64,000 nucleotides of DNA from Paraburkholderia panacisoli (GTDB taxonomy: Bacteria; Pseudomonadota; Gammaproteobacteria; Burkholderiales; Burkholderiaceae), in NCBI RefSeq assembly GCF_008369935.1, contig NZ_VTUZ01000003.1:62001-126000 (forward strand), read 5' to 3'. Shown here in pieces: positions 56,017 to 64,000 of the stretch. Below the pieces are notes generated by a model. The model worked only from the letters and a program-made list of their open reading frames with translations. It did not search any database and was not told where the DNA came from. Made by a program: the position numbers and the translations under genes. Position 1 is the stretch's first letter, and each line of letters opens with the position of its first letter.

Positions 56017-56667
56017 TCAGATGTCGTCCTCTTCGTCGCCGACCAGTTTGTGACGCATCGCATAGCGCACCAGCGCAGCCTCGTGCGGCACCTGCATCTT
56101 TTCGAGGATGCGCGTCTTGTACGTGCTGACGGTCTTGCTGCTCACACAGAGTTCGGCCGCGATTTCGGTGATCGTCTGACCGGCGGCAATCCGCTTCATG
56201 ACATCGAATTCCCGGTCGGACAGTCGCTGATGCGGCAGCCGATCGGTCGGCTCGTTCAGGCTCTGGGCAAACCGCTCGGCCATCGCCAGGCTGACGTAGA
56301 CGCCGCCGGCGGCTACTTTGGTCACGGCTGCCACCAGTTCGGCACTCGCGCTTTCCTTGGTCAGATAACCGGACGCCCCGGCCTTGAATGCACGCACCGC
56401 ATACTGCTGCTCGGCGTGCATGGTCAGCACGAGAATGCGCAGCGCCGGTTTTTCTTCCTTGATCTGTTTGATCAGCTCGACGCCATTACGGCCGGGCATC
56501 GACAGATCGAGCACCATCACATCGGCGGCGCGCTCGCGGATCAGTGCGACCGCGCTGGCGCTGTCGCACGCTTCGCCGACCACTTCGAAACCGCTTGCGC
56601 CTTGCAGGATATGCCGAAGACCGTCGCGTACGAGCGCATGGTCGTCGGCGATCAATACGCGGGTCAT
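56017..56667 (-). CDS. NarL/LuxR-family response regulator
   Basis: 216 aa. Receiver domain with phospho-acceptor Asp54 (VMVLDLSMPG) and conserved Lys (GYLTKES), then a LuxR-type HTH (LSDREFDVMKRIAAGQTIT, SKTVSTYKTRI). It overlaps the sensor kinase gene by 4 bp, an unambiguous two-component pair. Likely role: redox- or oxygen-linked regulation of the neighbouring stress genes; direct evidence is lacking. Confidence 0.93.
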   Translation of the reverse strand: MTRVLIADDHALVRDGLRHILQGASGFEVVGEACDSASAVALIRERAADVMVLDLSMPGRNGVELIKQIKEEKPALRILVLTMHAEQQYAVRAFKAGASGYLTKESASAELVAAVTKVAAGGVYVSLAMAERFAQSLNEPTDRLPHQRLSDREFDVMKRIAAGQTITEIAAELCVSSKTVSTYKTRILEKMQVPHEAALVRYAMRHKLVGDEEDDI

Positions 56668-58010
56668 GTCTGTATCTCCTGCGATTGCACGGTCTGCGTC
56701 GGAATGGTGACGGTTAGCGCGAAGCCTTTGCCGTGCGCGGTATGAATGTCGACGGCGCCGCCAAGCATGTGCGCGCGTTCACGAACGCCGAGCAAGCCGA
56801 ATGATTTGACAGCCGGCTCGGCCGCGCGATGCGCGCCCTGGCCGTTGTCGGCGATGCGCAACACGAAGTTCTGACGCTCGGCGTGCAGGCTGAGCATGAC
56901 TCGCGTGGCATCGGCATGCCGCGCGACATTGGTCAGCGCTTCCTGCACGATGCGAAACAGTGCGGTCGCGCCGGCCTGGGTAAAACGCGCGTCGCCCGTT
57001 TCGATGTCACGCTCCACGTCGATACCGTGGCGGTTCGTGAAGTCGTTGGAAAGCCATTCGATTGCGGGTATCAGGCCGAGGTCGTCGAGCATGACCGGGC
57101 GCAGATCGGCGGCAATACGGCGCAGCGAGGCGACCGTCACGTCGATCAGCTGGCGCATGCTTTGCAATTGTGCTCGCACTGGCGCACCCGCTGACGCGTC
57201 CAGCGCTGCTTCGACCGACGCGAGGTCCATTTTTAGCGCAGTGAGCTGCTGACCGAGGTCGTCGTGCAGTTCGCGTGCGATCCGCGTTTTCTCCTCTTCG
57301 CGCACCTTTTGCAGGTTGGCCGAAAGCTCGCGCAGTTCCTCGCGCGCCTGCCGTTGCGCACGCTCCGCTTTGACGCGTTCGGTGATGTCGCGCAGCATCA
57401 CTGTGTAGAGGCGGGTGTTGCCGTCAGGGATCTGCGAAATGGACGCCTCCAGTGGAAATTCCTCGCCGTTGGCGCGCAAACCCCACAGCACGCGCTGGCT
57501 GCCCATCTGCCGGTCCGACACGCCCGTCACCCCGAATTGTTCGACGTGATGCGCGTGGGCCGCGCGAAACCGCTCGGGGATGAAGCGATCGAGCGGCGCA
57601 CCGACCGCATCCATGACGGAGCAGCCGAACACGCGTTCCGCCATCGGATTGAAGATGACGATGCGCTGATGCTCGTCGATGGTGATGATCGCCTCCATCG
57701 AGGACCGGATGATGGCCATCATCCGCGCTTCGCTCACACCGGACTGACTGCTCTGCGCGCTTGCTTCTGCGCTCGCGAGCAGATCGTCGCGGCGCGCGCG
57801 TGCCAGCATGTGGGCGCTCGCCGCCAGAAAAAGGGCGGCGGCGAGACAAAGGAATCGCGCTGAATCGAACCAGCGTTGCATCGCCAGCATGGCGGCAAGC
57901 GCCACACAGAACGTCGCCGCGGCTGCGACTGCGGGCTGTGTCACGTGCAAGGCTCGCCGGCCGCGTGCGTGGGGATCGGGCGAAGCGGGCGTCTTATCGC
58001 GAACGGCCAT
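56664..58010 (-). CDS. PAS-domain histidine kinase (HisKA_3), membrane-anchored
   Basis: 448 aa from ATG 58010; a TTG at 58037 is less likely. Two hydrophobic segments (residues about 28-45 and 52-70) anchor it, then PAS (ITIDEHQRIVIFNPMAERVFG, about 105-215), a coiled coil, HisKA_3 with His249 (RIARELHDDLGQQ) and HATPase_c. The stop overlaps the response regulator at 56017 by 4 bp. Its kinase core resembles the orphan kinase at 50554, suggesting a duplication. Signal unknown; PAS and location suggest oxygen or redox. Confidence 0.92.
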   Translation of the reverse strand: MAVRDKTPASPDPHARGRRALHVTQPAVAAAATFCVALAAMLAMQRWFDSARFLCLAAALFLAASAHMLARARRDDLLASAEASAQSSQSGVSEARMMAIIRSSMEAIITIDEHQRIVIFNPMAERVFGCSVMDAVGAPLDRFIPERFRAAHAHHVEQFGVTGVSDRQMGSQRVLWGLRANGEEFPLEASISQIPDGNTRLYTVMLRDITERVKAERAQRQAREELRELSANLQKVREEEKTRIARELHDDLGQQLTALKMDLASVEAALDASAGAPVRAQLQSMRQLIDVTVASLRRIAADLRPVMLDDLGLIPAIEWLSNDFTNRHGIDVERDIETGDARFTQAGATALFRIVQEALTNVARHADATRVMLSLHAERQNFVLRIADNGQGAHRAAEPAVKSFGLLGVRERAHMLGGAVDIHTAHGKGFALTVTIPTQTVQSQEIQT

Positions 58011-58280
58011 GTGGGCCTCTTCGGAAACGGCAGACAAGGACCGGTTGCGCTGCCCGATGAGTTGCGGTGGCGGCGCGTAGTGCGAGCATCCCGGTTCCGT
58101 GCGTAGTCATGCTTGCCGCGGCACCGGACCACTGGGATATCGTGCCAACGGAAAATGGCTGCGCTCATTGTGCGTGAAACATAGGCTTCGTGCCAGTGCC
58201 GCCGGGCTGCATGATCGTCCGCCGTGCGGGTTGTCCCGCAATGCCAGTGGCCGAGCGCCGCCCGGGTAGTGCCGCGCTAT

Positions 58281-59108
58281 TCAATGCGACATCAGCACCG
58301 GCACGGTCATCGACTGCAACAGGGTGCGCGTGACGCCGCCGAGCAGCCGTTCCTGAGCCCGGGCGTGGCCATAGGCGCCCATCACCAGCAGATCGATATG
58401 ACGGTCGGCCAGCATATTGAGCAACACGGCGCCGGTATTGACGCCCGCTACCTTGGGCGCGGCAGTGAAGCTCGCCTCGATACCATGGCGCGCCAGCCAG
58501 GCGGCGACGTCGATACCGGTCGGCTCGCCAGCGTGCGGATGACGCTGCACAGTCACGACCGTGACGAAACTGGCGCGGCGGATGAGCGGCAGCGCGTCGG
58601 TCGCGGCTCGCGCGCTTTCGCGTCCGCCGTCCCACGCGATCATCACGTTCTCCATCTGGGGTCGCACCGGTCCCGCATGAGGCAGCACGATCGCCGGACG
58701 TCCCGAACCCATCACGACGTCCTCGACGAACTGCCGCGCGATATACGCGCTCCGGTCCTCCGGGTCCTCCTGGCCGAGGATCAGCAGATCGGCATGGCGC
58801 GCGTGCAGCATCGCCGTTTCGGCCGGGGCGCCGTCCGGCGCCCGCCATTCCGCGCTGCATCCGGCACGCCCGGCCGCGGCGATGAACCGCGCATGCGCGC
58901 TCTTCAGATTGGCGTCGCGTTGCGCGTCACGACTCGCGAGCCAGATGGAGTCTTCACGCAGAAAGAGCGGTCTTGTCAGCTCTTCGCAAACCACATGCAG
59001 ACCGATCAGATGCGCGTCGTGGCGTGCCGCAATCTGCAACGCGTAGTCGAGCCGCGCATCGCTATGAGTGCTGTCGTCAAGATGCACCAGTAGAGTTTTG
59101 CAGTTCAT
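58281..59108 (-). CDS. Universal stress protein (two-domain) 1
   Basis: 275 aa, tandem UspA domains. The second carries the ATP-binding pattern LLVMGAYGHARAQERLLGG, the first starts KTLLVHLDDSTHSDARLDYAL. It overlaps the upstream USP gene by 4 bp and is the last of three USP genes transcribed from the FNR-box region at 60563. Two-domain USPs support survival under low oxygen or starvation. The C-terminal VLMSH is shared with the protein at 59652, a probable duplicate. Confidence 0.92.
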   Translation of the reverse strand: MNCKTLLVHLDDSTHSDARLDYALQIAARHDAHLIGLHVVCEELTRPLFLREDSIWLASRDAQRDANLKSAHARFIAAAGRAGCSAEWRAPDGAPAETAMLHARHADLLILGQEDPEDRSAYIARQFVEDVVMGSGRPAIVLPHAGPVRPQMENVMIAWDGGRESARAATDALPLIRRASFVTVVTVQRHPHAGEPTGIDVAAWLARHGIEASFTAAPKVAGVNTGAVLLNMLADRHIDLLVMGAYGHARAQERLLGGVTRTLLQSMTVPVLMSH

Positions 59109-59614
59109 GACGGATCCTTGGCGAGTGCTCCGGCAGCTTGTGCAAGGTTTGCGGAAGGCGATGCGCAGTGGCCGGAGATCAGCAGCACCGGACAGGTGGC
59201 GATGCGCAGAAGATGTTCCGCGACGCTGCCGAGCATCAGCCGTCGCACGCCACGCCGGCCGTGTGTGCCCATCACCACGAGGTCGGCGTTGAACTCCTGC
59301 GCGGCGCGCTGGATGCGGTGTGCGATGTCTTCGCCTGTCATCAGCTCGGTTTCGACCATGCGCGTCTGCCCCTTTACGCCCGCCCTGGCCATGAGCGCAG
59401 CGGCGTCGGCCAGCGCGTGCCGCCCCTCCTCGGTGAGCGCGTCGAGCACGTATGACGGGTCGTAGCCGGGTACGTCATAGGACATCAATGGCACGTCAAC
59501 GACGTAGAGCGGCTGCAGCCGCGCGTCCGAATCCCGTGCCAGCTGGACAGCGGCAGTCAGTGCGCGCGCCGAGGTTGCGCTGCCGTCGACGGCAACCAGA
59601 ATCTGCTTGTACAT
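59105..59614 (-). CDS. Universal stress protein (single-domain) 2
   Basis: 169 aa from ATG 59614 (GGAG upstream). Single UspA domain beginning YKQILVAVDGSATSARALTAA, with the ATP-binding loop VMGTHGRRGVRRLMLGSVAEHL. Middle gene of the three-USP operon, overlapping 58281 by 4 bp and 38 bp from the end of 59652. Presumably a general stress protein for low-oxygen conditions. Confidence 0.93.
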   Translation of the reverse strand: MYKQILVAVDGSATSARALTAAVQLARDSDARLQPLYVVDVPLMSYDVPGYDPSYVLDALTEEGRHALADAAALMARAGVKGQTRMVETELMTGEDIAHRIQRAAQEFNADLVVMGTHGRRGVRRLMLGSVAEHLLRIATCPVLLISGHCASPSANLAQAAGALAKDPS

Positions 59615-59651
59615 CGCGAACACTCCAGTACAGGAAGAGGGCAGGCCGCGC

Positions 59652-60488
59652 TCAGTGCGACATCAGCACCGGCACGGTCATCGAGCGGAGAATCGTGCGC
59701 GTGGCACCGCCCATCACCAGTTCGCGCCAGCGGGCATGGCCGTAGGCGCCCATCACCAGCAGATCGGCGCCGCTGTCGGCCACCTGCGAAAGCAGCACCT
59801 CGCCGACCGAACCTCCCGGTCCGGTTTCAATGTTCTCGATCTCTACAGCTACGCCATGTCGTGCAATCACGGTGGCGATATCCGCGCCGGGAATGCGGGC
59901 GCGCTCGCTTTCGTGCGCGGCGTTGACGCTGAGGATCGTGGTCCTTTGCGCGGTCCGCATGAACGGCAGCGCGTCGTGCACGGCGCGCGTGGCTTCGCGG
60001 CTGCCATCCCACGCGACCAGCACCCGCGCGCCGGTCGACCTTTCGTTGCTCGCATACGGCACCAGCAGGACCGGGCGGCCGCTCGACAGAATGAGGTTTT
60101 CGGGGAAGAAGTCGCCGACATACGATTCCGGATCCTTCGGGTCGTCCTGACCGGCCACGATGAGGTCCGCGCAGCGGCCCGCGCGGGGTATGGCGAGACT
60201 GGCAGGCTCGTCCAGGGCGACCCATTCGCCCGCCACGCCGGCGCGCCGGAGTTCGGCATGAAAGAGCCGTTCCAGCGCCGCGCGCCGCTCCGCGCGCATC
60301 TCTTCATGCGTGGCGTAGTACTGCGCGGTTCCCGCCATCACATACAGCGAGCGGGGATCCGGCGTGAAGACGGCGAATGCGCCGGTCAGATGTGCGTCGA
60401 ACTGTTTGGCGAGGCGCAGCGCGATTTCGAGCCGCGGGTGCGCACGCTGGCTGTTGTCGAGATGAACAACGATGGTTTTGTAACTCAT
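59652..60488 (-). CDS. Universal stress protein (two-domain) 3
   Basis: 278 aa, two UspA domains, the second with LLVMGAYGHARWRELVMGG. First gene of the USP operon; the FNR box at 60563 lies 75 bp upstream of its ATG. A paralogue of the protein at 58281, with the same C-terminal VPVLMSH. Candidate FNR-regulated low-oxygen survival protein. Confidence 0.93.
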   Translation of the reverse strand: MSYKTIVVHLDNSQRAHPRLEIALRLAKQFDAHLTGAFAVFTPDPRSLYVMAGTAQYYATHEEMRAERRAALERLFHAELRRAGVAGEWVALDEPASLAIPRAGRCADLIVAGQDDPKDPESYVGDFFPENLILSSGRPVLLVPYASNERSTGARVLVAWDGSREATRAVHDALPFMRTAQRTTILSVNAAHESERARIPGADIATVIARHGVAVEIENIETGPGGSVGEVLLSQVADSGADLLVMGAYGHARWRELVMGGATRTILRSMTVPVLMSH

Positions 60489-60562
60489 GGCAGTCGCTCC
60501 GGGAAAGGAAGGTGACGCGCGGACAGTTGAGCTTGAGTCTAGGTACGATGGCGGCGGCCCCG

Positions 60563-60576
60563 TTGATGCAGATCAA
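60563..60576. promoter_or_regulatory. FNR consensus box
   Basis: TTGATGCAGATCAA is an exact match to the FNR consensus TTGAT-N4-ATCAA. It lies in the divergent region between the USP operon (start 60488) and the flavodoxin-like gene (start 60711), 75 bp from the USP start. The FNR encoded at 54928 is the obvious binding partner. Confidence 0.88.
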
Positions 60577-60609
60577 CGACGGCTGCGGCGCGGCGCGTGA
60601 AAGTGGTGT

Positions 60610-60623
60610 TTGACTTAGGTCAT
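60610..60623. promoter_or_regulatory. Imperfect FNR-type box
   Basis: TTGACTTAGGTCAT matches TTGAY-N4-RTCAA at all but the last position. It is 88 bp upstream of the flavodoxin-like gene and may serve that promoter, separately from the perfect box at 60563. Confidence 0.45.
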
Positions 60624-60710
60624 GCCCCACGGCTCTGCGCCCGCCTATGCTCCCCGACATGCGAGGCGGCCGTGCTGGCGGCCGTGCATTTCCCTCTGGA
60701 GGAGCGAGTC

Positions 60711-61226
60711 ATGTCTGAGCCCCGCGTTCTAGTCGTTTTCTTTTCCCGCACCGGCACCACGCGCATGCTGGCATCCACGCTCGCCAGGATGCTGTCCGCC
60801 GACCTCGAAGAAATCTGCGACTGCACCGAACGGCGCGGCGCCTTGGGTTATCTGCGCTGCCTGATGGACTCGTGGCGCAGGCGGCCTGCCGGGATCGTGC
60901 CGGCAGCGCTCGATACCGCGCAATACGATCTGGTGGTGGTGGGCACGCCCGTATGGGGCGGCTCGGTGTCCGCGCCGATCCGCGCGTATCTGCTCGAGAA
61001 CCGCTCGAAGTTCAGACATGTGGCGTTCTTTTGCAGCTTCGGTGGCCTCGGCAGTCAGGCTGCTTTTGACGAAATGCGCGAGCTGGCCGGCAGAGCCCCG
61101 GTCGCGCAGTGCGCGGTGCGCGCCGCTGAAGTGCAGCGCGGCGTGGTGGCCGCGTCGCTGGCGTTGTTCGTGAGCATACTGAAACGCCATCTCACGCACT
61201 ATGCAGCGCTGGAATGGACCTGCTGA
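60711..61226 (+). CDS. Flavodoxin-like protein
   Basis: 171 aa from ATG 60711 (GGAGGAG upstream). Flavodoxin fold: FMN phosphate loop FSRTGTTRMLASTLA near the start, and VVVGTPVWGGSVSAPIRAYL around residues 75-95. Probably an electron-transfer or NAD(P)H:quinone reductase-like protein. Divergent from the USP operon, with FNR-type boxes in the shared region, so likely induced at low oxygen. Convergent with the Nramp-like gene, 13 bp apart. Confidence 0.85.
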   Translation: MSEPRVLVVFFSRTGTTRMLASTLARMLSADLEEICDCTERRGALGYLRCLMDSWRRRPAGIVPAALDTAQYDLVVVGTPVWGGSVSAPIRAYLLENRSKFRHVAFFCSFGGLGSQAAFDEMRELAGRAPVAQCAVRAAEVQRGVVAASLALFVSILKRHLTHYAALEWTC

Positions 61227-61239
61227 GTTCAAGCGCCGT

Positions 61240-62607
61240 CTAGGCCGGCAGCAGCATCAGCACGGCTGCCAGGCCCATCAACGCTGTCGCGATCGAGCCG
61301 AGCACGACGAGCGGCCGGCTCGCGGTAAAAGCGCCCATCACCGAGCGCTTCGACACGAGCAGAAGAATCACCACCATCAACGGCACGGCCACCACGCCGT
61401 TGATGACCGCGCTCCAGAACAGCGCTTTCATCGGGCTGACCGGCGAAAACTGGATCGCCAGCGCGGCCAGCACGCTCACCGCGATAATCCCGTAGAAACC
61501 GCGCGCATCGTGCAGCTTGCGCTCGAGCCCCTCCTGCCATCCCAGCGCTTCGGCCAATGCATAAGCGCCCGATCCCGCCAGCACGGGTACCCCGATGAAT
61601 CCCACGCCAAGTACGCCGAGCGCGAACAGCAGATACGCGAAGTCGCCGGCAAGCGGGCGCAACGCGCTGGCCGCCTGGGCGGCGGTGGTGATGTCGGTCA
61701 CGCCTGCGGCGTGCAGCGTCACGGCAGTGGCGAGCATGATGAAGTAGGCGGTGAGATCGGAATAGAGCATGCCGCTCCAGGTGTCCCAGCGGATGCGCCG
61801 CAGTTCCGTGGGCGCTGCGCGCGGGTGACTTACGAGCGGCGCGCCGTCGGGACGGGCATGCATGTCTTCGACTTCCTCAGACGCCTGCCAGAAGAACAGA
61901 TACGGGCTGATCGTCGTGCCGAACACCGCGACGATGACCGCCGCCGCGTTCGCATCCACGGTGAAGCGCGGCCAGAGCGTGCGCAGCGCCACGTCGCGCC
62001 ACGGCACATGCACGGTGAACAGTACGGCCGCGTACGCAAGCAGGGAAATGGTCAGCCACTTCAGAAAAAACACGTAGCGATGGTACGGAACGAAGATCTG
62101 CAACAGCAAAGTGGCGAACACGAAGCCCACGGTCAGCAGGTGCCGGTCGATGCCGCTGACCAGTTGCGCGACTTCGCCCATCGCGGCTACGTCCGCCGCG
62201 ATGTTCAGCGTATTGGCAAGCAGCAATAGCAGCACCACGGCGTATAGAACGACAGGCGGGAATGCCTCTTTGATGTTGGCGGCCAGACCCTTGCCGGTGA
62301 CGCGGCCCAGGTTCGCGCACATGGACTGGATAGCCGCCATGAGCGGAAACGCAAGCGGCATCGTCCAGAGCATGTTCAGACCGAACTGCGCGCCGGCCTG
62401 CGAGTATGTGGCGATGCCGCTCGGATCGTCGTCGGCGACGCCGGTGATGAGGCCGGGGCCGATGCGCGCGAGCGGATGCTCCTTGAGCCGCGAGAGACTT
62501 GCGCCCAGGCGTTTGCGCGGCGGTTCGTCGAACTCCGCTGCGCATGCCTCGGCAGGCGCAGGTCGCACGGCGTGCGACGCGGTTGTCGACCGGCGCGAAC
62601 ACGGCAT
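61240..62607 (-). CDS. Nramp-like divalent metal transporter with altered metal-site motifs
   Basis: 455 aa, about 11 hydrophobic segments, inner membrane. The family region is recognisable (RIGPGLITGVADDDPSGIATYSQAG, about residues 48-72). The canonical DPGN metal motif is DPSG here (Asp61-Gly64), and the MPH motif of TM6 is replaced by SPY (FGTTISPYLFFWQASEEVED). The changed site suggests a metal preference other than Mn/Fe, as in Nramp-related Mg transporters. The oleate hydratase gene upstream is 6 bp away, so they are probably co-transcribed. Confidence 0.85.
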   Translation of the reverse strand: MPCSRRSTTASHAVRPAPAEACAAEFDEPPRKRLGASLSRLKEHPLARIGPGLITGVADDDPSGIATYSQAGAQFGLNMLWTMPLAFPLMAAIQSMCANLGRVTGKGLAANIKEAFPPVVLYAVVLLLLLANTLNIAADVAAMGEVAQLVSGIDRHLLTVGFVFATLLLQIFVPYHRYVFFLKWLTISLLAYAAVLFTVHVPWRDVALRTLWPRFTVDANAAAVIVAVFGTTISPYLFFWQASEEVEDMHARPDGAPLVSHPRAAPTELRRIRWDTWSGMLYSDLTAYFIMLATAVTLHAAGVTDITTAAQAASALRPLAGDFAYLLFALGVLGVGFIGVPVLAGSGAYALAEALGWQEGLERKLHDARGFYGIIAVSVLAALAIQFSPVSPMKALFWSAVINGVVAVPLMVVILLLVSKRSVMGAFTASRPLVVLGSIATALMGLAAVLMLLPA

Positions 62608-62613
62608 GGCCGT

Positions 62614-64000
62614 CTACCGGTTGCGCAAAGCGGGGTTGTGCAACGCGGAGACCGCGCCGTACACCACGCGCGGATCGTGCTGGCCTTTGTACACCGGCGG
62701 CGCGGAGCGGTCCAAACCCAGCAACGTGTACACAGCCGTCTGCGCGGAGCGCACCGAATATTCGACGGTGAACACCACGTCGTTCGGCAACTCGCAAAAC
62801 TGTCCGACGAATGCGAGGTTCGCCCAACCCTCGGGCACCACCTGAGGCCGGTCGCCGGGCCTGCGCCGCAGAAACTGGCTGGTGATGAACGGCATCAGAC
62901 ACGGAATGCAGATCGCGTCGTCGAGGATGCGCGCCGCTTCGGTTTGAATGTGCAGATGGCCGAGCAGCTCCGTCATGATTTCGCGGCCCGTGCATTCGGC
63001 CATCGGCTTGCCGACGAAATTGCCCGGCCGCTCGACAAAGAGCCCATAACCCCAGAACACCTCGACGTCCTTCGGCTGACCGATGAAATGCGGCTGGTGC
63101 GGCAGTACGATCGAGGCGAGCCAGTTCGATTGCGGGAAGGTAATCAGGCCGCCTTCGCCCGGCACGTTGCCGGTCAGATCGCGGACCAGGCGGAACAGCG
63201 TCGGATCGTGCAGCGTCGCGGTAAAGGAGAGCCACCTGGATTCGTCGGCGTGATCGGCGAAAACGGATGGACGGCCGAACTCGGCTCGTCCCGCTGCAAT
63301 GGTTTTCCAGAGCGCCCACGCGCCGCTACTGTCGTCATGATCGAACACGGCGGCGCGGTTCGTGCCGCCCAGGCTCGATCCTGCCGTCATCGAACCGAGC
63401 GTGACGATGACCTTGTCTGCCTCGGCGACCGGAATCTCGACGCGACGGTTTTCGTGTTCGCATACGATACCGGCCACCCGGTTCAGTTCGCCGCCTTCGT
63501 CATGCCGCAGGTCGACGACGCGCGTGTTAGCGCGAAATCGCACGCCGTGCTCGTCGAGCCACTTGCGCAACGGCCGCACCATCGAGTCGTACTGGTTGTA
63601 GACCGTGCGCATGATGCCGTGCAACTGGTTGAAGCCCGGCGTCATATGCGCGAAGCGCAGCAGGTAGCGGCGGAACTCGACGGCGCTATGCCACGGCTGG
63701 AATGCGAAGGTCGTGCACCACATGACCCAGAAGTTGGTTGCGAAAAAGTCCGGTTCGAAGTGGTCGGAAATCCGGCTGTCGCCGAGCAGGGCTTCCGGTT
63801 CGATCGAAAGGCGGCCGAGCGTGAGCAGATGCTTCTCGGCAAGCTCATAAGGAGGCGCGTCTTCGCGCCGGCCATTGCGCACGAGCCGCGCTTTCGAAGA
63901 GGTGCGGATCGTGCTGTTCCAGTCGAAAATTTCCTTTGTGACGCTGCTACGGCCGTCCAGTGTCGGAATCGAGTCGAACAGATCGTAGGTGCACAGATAC
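62614..64000 (-). CDS. Oleate hydratase (FAD-dependent), 5' end beyond the window
   Basis: The frame runs from stop 62614 to the window edge, at least 462 codons of the usual 550-650. Segments YLCTYDLFDSIPTLDGRSSV, KEIFDWNSTIRTSSKARLV, DFFATNFWVMWCTTFAFQPW and FNQLHGIMRTVYNQYDSMVR match the oleate hydratase family. These FAD proteins add water across the double bond of unsaturated fatty acids, giving 10-hydroxy acids, and are linked to stress tolerance. The N-terminal FAD-binding GxGxxG lies outside. Co-oriented with the Nramp-like gene. Confidence 0.92.
   Translation of the reverse strand, partial: YLCTYDLFDSIPTLDGRSSVTKEIFDWNSTIRTSSKARLVRNGRREDAPPYELAEKHLLTLGRLSIEPEALLGDSRISDHFEPDFFATNFWVMWCTTFAFQPWHSAVEFRRYLLRFAHMTPGFNQLHGIMRTVYNQYDSMVRPLRKWLDEHGVRFRANTRVVDLRHDEGGELNRVAGIVCEHENRRVEIPVAEADKVIVTLGSMTAGSSLGGTNRAAVFDHDDSSGAWALWKTIAAGRAEFGRPSVFADHADESRWLSFTATLHDPTLFRLVRDLTGNVPGEGGLITFPQSNWLASIVLPHQPHFIGQPKDVEVFWGYGLFVERPGNFVGKPMAECTGREIMTELLGHLHIQTEAARILDDAICIPCLMPFITSQFLRRRPGDRPQVVPEGWANLAFVGQFCELPNDVVFTVEYSVRSAQTAVYTLLGLDRSAPPVYKGQHDPRVVYGAVSALHNPALRNR

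Overview
The window is high-GC, gene-dense chromosomal DNA of a Burkholderiales bacterium, most like Paraburkholderia, Caballeronia or Burkholderia. The grounds are codon use, many LysR, GntR and Fnr regulators, ABC-transporter catabolic operons, and a guanidine and a low-oxygen locus of the type found in that group. No rRNA, tRNA or CRISPR array was seen.

Layout. (1) 1-8081: a plus-strand catabolic operon. It begins inside a LivG-type ATPase and continues with LivF, an SMP-30-type lactonase, a double hot-dog (MaoC-like) hydratase, two adjacent family III CoA-transferases, an isochorismatase-fold hydrolase, a CitE-like CoA-ester lyase and a GntR/FCD regulator. Together they suggest uptake, CoA activation, hydration and cleavage of an unidentified organic acid. 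(2) 8396-12207: rarA, a Bcr/CflA-type MFS exporter and an aldo/keto reductase. (3) 12.9-27.7 kb: organosulfur genes. One part is an Ssu/Tau-type ABC transporter with two different binding proteins, separated by a perfect 14 x 9 bp tandem repeat. The other is a minus-strand operon (SsuD-like monooxygenase, class II aldolase, cysteine-dioxygenase-like cupin, four-domain rhodanese). A closely matching 30-bp element lies upstream of both. Between them are a lower-GC stretch (membrane protein, fasciclin protein, small secreted protein), a frameshifted integrase remnant, an acyl-CoA dehydrogenase-like gene and a LysR gene. (4) 27.8-30.5 kb: cupin, small zinc-ribbon-like protein, alpha/beta hydrolase and divergent LysR gene. 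(5) 30.87-40.71 kb: a guanidine-I (ykkC) riboswitch followed by an ABC importer, two DUF1989 proteins, a biotin-dependent carboxylase and allophanate hydrolase. This is a guanidine-degradation operon of the kind usually annotated as urea amidolyase. (6) 40.8-50.2 kb: a lipoprotein with a duplicated His-rich domain, a cytochrome P450, a GH13 branching-enzyme-like protein, a frameshifted PHB-depolymerase-like gene and hypothetical secreted proteins. (7) 50.2-64 kb: a low-oxygen/stress region with a decayed fnr-like pseudogene, two similar PAS histidine kinases with one NarL-type regulator, an Fe-S FNR, cytochrome c, a DUF1488 protein, a zinc alcohol dehydrogenase, three universal stress proteins, a flavodoxin-like protein, an Nramp-like transporter and a partial oleate hydratase. 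Two perfectly palindromic FNR-type boxes sit in its divergent promoter regions.

Regulation visible in sequence: the guanidine riboswitch, the FNR boxes at 53302 and 60563, the shared element at 12908 and 27651, and a hairpin at 2208 that contains the only purine-rich stretch before one candidate start codon. The most novel-looking parts are the unassigned CoA pathway (with one transferase subunit lacking the catalytic Asp), the organosulfur module with its shared element, and the 9-bp repeat array.
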